In this document: positions 60,789 through 64,000 of the stretch, one piece after another
Layout of the letters: every line of letters begins with the position of its first letter
How positions within the stretch are numbered: position 1 is the first letter of the stretch
Origin: Zeus faber
Lineage: Eukaryota; Chordata; Actinopteri; Zeiformes; Zeidae
Length of the DNA: 64,000 nucleotides
Direction of reading: 5' to 3'
Assembly (NCBI GenBank): GCA_960531495.1
Contig: OY482861.1
Span: 372,001 to 436,000 of the forward strand
The notes under the pieces: generated by a model
What the model saw: only the letters and a program-made list of their open reading frames with translations
Database searches by the model: none
Told to the model about the DNA's origin: nothing
Position numbers and translations under genes: made by a program

Positions 60789-63705
60789 CTCAGATAGTGT
60801 AAATACTGTTATGAACTGATTTGTAATGGGAAAGTACTGTTTGCAAAATAGTTTTTGGCACATCTAACAAGTTTTTCTGAAATTACGTGCAGTTTCATAA
60901 AAACCTGCATGGGTGGCAAACAAGGCATTTTCAGGCAATTTAAAGACTGAAAGGATGTTTTGAGTAAAGGTTTCTGTCATGACTCTGTAGGACCTGCTCA
61001 GATAGTGTAAATACTGTTATGAACTGATTTGTAATGGGAAAGTACTGTTTGCAAAAGAGTTTTTGGCACATCTAACAAGTTTTTCTGAAATTACGAGCAG
61101 TTTCATAAAAACCTGCATGGGGGGCAAACATGGCATTTTGAGGCAATTTAAAGACTGAAAGGATGTTTTGAGTAAAGGTTTCTGTCATGACTCTCTAGGA
61201 CCTGCTCAGATAGTGTAAATACTGTTATGAACTGATTTGTAATGGGAAAGTACTGTTTGCAGAACAGTTTTTGGCACATCTAACAATTTTTTTCAGAAAT
61301 TACGAGCAGTTTCATAAAAACCTGCATGGATGGCAAACAAGGCATTTTCAGGCAATTTAAAGACTGAAAGGATGTTTTGAGTAAAGGTTTCTGTCATGAC
61401 TCTCTAGGACCTGCTCAGATAGTGTAAATACTGTTATGAACTGATTTGTAATGGGAAAGTACTGTTTGCAGAACAGTTTTTGGCACATCTAACAATTTTT
61501 TTCAGAAATTACGAGCAGTTTCATAAAAACCTGCATGGATGGCAAACAAGGCATTTTCAGGCAATTTAAAGACTGAAAGGATGTTTTGAGTAAAGGTTTC
61601 TGTCATGACTCTCTAGGACCTGCTCAGATAGTGTAAATACTGTTATGAACTGATTTGTAATGGGAAAGTACTGTTTGCAAAACAGTTTTTGGCACATCTA
61701 ACAAGTTTTTCTGAAATTACAAGCACTTTCATAAAAACCTGCATGGATGGCAAACAAGGCATTTTCAGGCAATTTAAAGACTGAAAGGATGTTTTGAGTA
61801 AAGGTTTCTGTCATGACTGTCTAGGACCTGCTCAGATAGTGTAAATACTGTTATGAACTGATTTGTAATGGGAAAGTACTGTTTGCAAAATAGTTTTTGG
61901 CACATCTAACAAGTTTTTCTGAAATTACGTGCAGTTTCATAAAAACCTGCATGGGTGGCAAACAAGGCATTTTCAGGCAATTTAAAGACTGAAAGGATGT
62001 TTTGAGTAAAGGTTTCTGTCATGACTCTGTAGGACCTGCTCAGATAGTGTAAATACTGTTATGAACTGATTTGTAATGGGAAAGTACTGTTTGCAAAAGA
62101 GTTTTTGGCACATCTAACAAGTTTTTCTGAAATTACGAGCAGTTTCATAAAAACCTGCATGGGGGGCAAACATGGCATTTTGAGGCAATTTAAAGACTGA
62201 GGGGATGTTTTGAGTAAAGGTTTCTGTCATGACTCTCTAGGACCTGCTCAGATAGTGTAAATACTGTTATGAACTGATTTGTAATGGGAAAGTACTGTTT
62301 GCAGAACAGTTTTTGGCACATCTAACAATTTTTTTCAGAAATTACGAGCAGTTTCATAAAAACCTGCATGGATGGCAAACAAGGCATTTTCAGGCAATTT
62401 AAAGACTGAAAGGATGTTTTGAGTAAAGGTTTCTGTCATGACTCTCTAGGACCTGCTCAGATAGTGTAAATACTGTTATGAACTGATTTGTAATGGGAAA
62501 GTACTGTTTGCAAAACAGTTTTTGGCACATCTAACAAGTTTTTCTGAAATTACAAGCATTTTCATAAAAACCTGCATGGATGGCAAACAAGGCATTTTCA
62601 GGAAATTTAAAGACCGAAAGAATGTTTTGAGTAAAGGTTTCTGTCATGACTCTGTAGGAACTGCTCAGATAGTGTAAATACTGTTATGAACTCTTTTGTA
62701 ATGGGAAAGTACTGTTTGCAAAACAGTTTTTGGCACATCTAACAAGTTTTTCTGAAATTACAAGCATTTTCATAAAAACCTGCATGGATGGAAAACAAGG
62801 CATTTTCAGGAAATTTAAAGACCGAAAGAATGTTTTGAGTAAAGGTTTCTGTCATGACTCTGTAGGAACTGCTCAGATAGTGTAAATACTGTTATGAACT
62901 CATTTGTAATGGGAAAGTACTGTTTGCAGAACAGTTTTTGGCACATCTTACAATTTTTTTCTGAAATTACGAGCATTTTCATAAAAACCTGCATGGATGG
63001 CAAACAAGGCATTTTCAGGCAATTTAAAGACTGAAAGGATGTTTTGAGTAAAGGTTTCTGTCATGACTCTGTAGGAACTGCTCAGATAGTGTAAATACTG
63101 TTATGAACTGATTTGTAATGGGAAAGTACTGTTTGCAAAAGAGTTTTTGGCACATCTAACAAGTTTTTCTGAAATTACGTGCAGTTTCATAAAAACCTGC
63201 ATGGGTGGCAAACAAGGCATTTTCAGGCAATTTAAAGACTGAAAGGATGTTTTGAGTAAAGGTTTCTGTCATGACTCTGTAGGACCTGCTCAGATAGTGT
63301 AAATACTGTTATGAACTGATTTGTAATGGGAAAGTACTGTTTGCAAAAGAGTTTTTGGCACATCTAACAAGTTTTTCTGAAATTACGAGCAGTTTCATAA
63401 AAACCTGCATGGGGGGCAAACATGGCATTTTGAGGCAATTTAAAGACTGAAAGGATGTTTTGAGTAAAGGTTTCTGTCATGACTCTCTAGGACCTGCTCA
63501 GATAGTGTAAATACTGTTATGAACTGATTTGTAATGGGAAAGTACTGTTTGCAGAACGGTTTTTGGCACATCTAACAATTTTTTTCAGAAATTACGAGCA
63601 GTTTCATAAAAACCTGCATGGATGGCAAACCAGGCATTTTCAGGCAATTTAAAGACTGAAAGGATGTTTTGAGTAAAGGTTTCTGTCATGACCCTCTAGG
63701 ACCTG
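60789..63705. repeat. 14-monomer higher-order unit, 2917 bp
   Basis: The unit begins with a T monomer carrying CAAAATAG at 60789. It includes a pair of identical-looking I monomers (61205 and 61414). It ends with the third copy of the 1667 bp repeat (62039 to 63705). The next unit begins at 63706 with the same T monomer and is cut by the window edge. Confidence 0.85.
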
Positions 63706-63913
63706 CTCAGATAGTGTAAATACTGTTATGAACTGATTTGTAATGGGAAAGTACTGTTTGCAAAATAGTTTTTGGCACATCTAACAAGTTTTTCTGAAAT
63801 TACGTGCAGTTTCATAAAAACCTGCATGGGTGGCAAACAAGGCATTTTCAGGCAATTTAAAGACTGAAAGGATGTTTTGAGTAAAGGTTTCTGTCATGAC
63901 TCTGTAGGACCTG

Positions 63914-64000
63914 CTCAGATAGTGTAAATACTGTTATGAACTGATTTGTAATGGGAAAGTACTGTTTGCAAAAGAGTTTTTGGCACATCTAACAAGTTTT
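63914..64000 (+). repeat. Partial monomer at the right window edge
   Basis: The phase word begins at 63914 and 87 bases are present, ending in the middle of CTAACAAGTTTT. CAAAAGAG and the preceding GTAGGACCTG fit a G monomer, as expected by comparison with 60997 onward. The cut is an artefact of the window, not a biological end. Confidence 0.95.

Larger units (their letters stand above)
1..64000. repeat. Satellite DNA array, about 208 bp monomer, fills the window
   Basis: The phase word CTCAGATAG recurs every 207 to 209 bases from base 1 to the right edge, always on the plus strand. It gives about 307 complete monomers and one partial. The commonest monomer form is 208 bp with about 74 G or C. 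Copies differ at a small set of shared diagnostic positions, and copies of one subtype are nearly identical. This is the pattern of a homogenised satellite with higher-order structure. Every stretch longer than 300 bases is covered by this array; I found no gene, RNA gene or inserted element in it. A centromeric or pericentromeric role is inferred from size, length and structure only. The species is not recognisable to me. Confidence 0.99.
53917..64000. repeat. Higher-order block 12 (48 monomers plus a partial), truncated by the window edge
   Basis: After one A monomer no further A occurs. The second half is dominated by T, G and the new subtype I, with AAGACCG monomers that carry GAACTCTTTT and GGATGGAAAAC. 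H monomers with CATTTG instead of GATTTG begin at 58288, 59955 and 62872. Repeats of 1667 and 2917 bp organise the region from 57455 onward. Confidence 0.85.

Noticed and set aside
1608..63012. 28 minus-strand open reading frames of 65 codons as a gene family
   Set aside because: They lie wholly inside satellite monomers, cross a monomer junction, and are open in one subtype only. Other subtypes have an in-frame TAG or a one-base shift. There is no domain, signal peptide or upstream regulatory context, and variants among copies follow duplication history rather than codon position.
1..64000. CRISPR array
   Set aside because: The repeat unit is about 208 bp with no unique spacers between constant short repeats, and no cas genes are present.
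1..64000. CENP-B box
   Set aside because: No copy of the TTCG...CGGG core was seen; the common monomer forms contain no TTCG at all.
1..64000. Transposon-derived array or inserted mobile element
   Set aside because: I saw no terminal inverted repeats, target duplications, reverse transcriptase or transposase frames, and no break of monomer phase that an insertion would cause.
1..64000. Tandem RNA genes such as 5S rRNA or tRNA clusters
   Set aside because: The monomer shows no recognisable A-box/B-box pair, no cloverleaf and no 5S-like internal control region. The length alone is not evidence.

Overview
The whole 64 kb window is one uninterrupted satellite DNA array. A monomer of about 208 bp (subtypes of 207 to 209 bp) is repeated head to tail, always in the same orientation. 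By tracking the phase word CTCAGATAG I count about 307 complete monomers plus an 87 bp partial one at the right edge. I see no gene, RNA gene, transposon or unique spacer, and no junction with flanking DNA, so the true array runs past both ends. A hand count on the commonest monomer form gives about 36% G+C and a single CpG. That CpG is often replaced by CA or TG, as expected of a CpG-methylated eukaryotic genome. Monomer length near a nucleosome repeat, head-to-tail order and higher-order structure suggest a centromeric or pericentromeric satellite. A vertebrate is plausible, but I do not recognise the satellite and cannot name the species.

The array is a mosaic of perhaps 20 or more monomer subtypes, told apart by a few diagnostic bases. 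I name the main ones A, B, E, G, H, T and I. Subtype A occurs 12 times and is used here to cut the window into 12 blocks of 13 to 39 monomers; the last block has 48 plus the partial. Block lengths differ because in-register tandem duplications of 2, 3, 4, 6, 8, 11, 12, 14, 17 and 24 monomers have piled up. There is no single fixed higher-order period.

Subtype use changes along the window. From 1 to about 10.4 kb the 207 bp subtype E and the GAGAAAAGG variant occur and then vanish. From about 10 to 35 kb H, G, T and the ATGAGC monomers dominate, with very recent duplications of 3539 and 4996 bp. From about 35 to 54 kb H is rare and modules marked by TAATGTG, CTCACTAGG, TTTCAGTC and AAGACCG appear. 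From about 54 to 64 kb a new subtype I (TTTCAGAAAT) has amplified inside repeats of 1667 and 2917 bp.

The 28 identical-looking 65-codon minus-strand reading frames are a by-product of subtype H, not genes. The most informative content is evolutionary: monomers that preserve unequal-crossover junctions, nested duplications whose order can be read from shared mutations, a hypervariable CpG, and a subtype-dependent inverted repeat.
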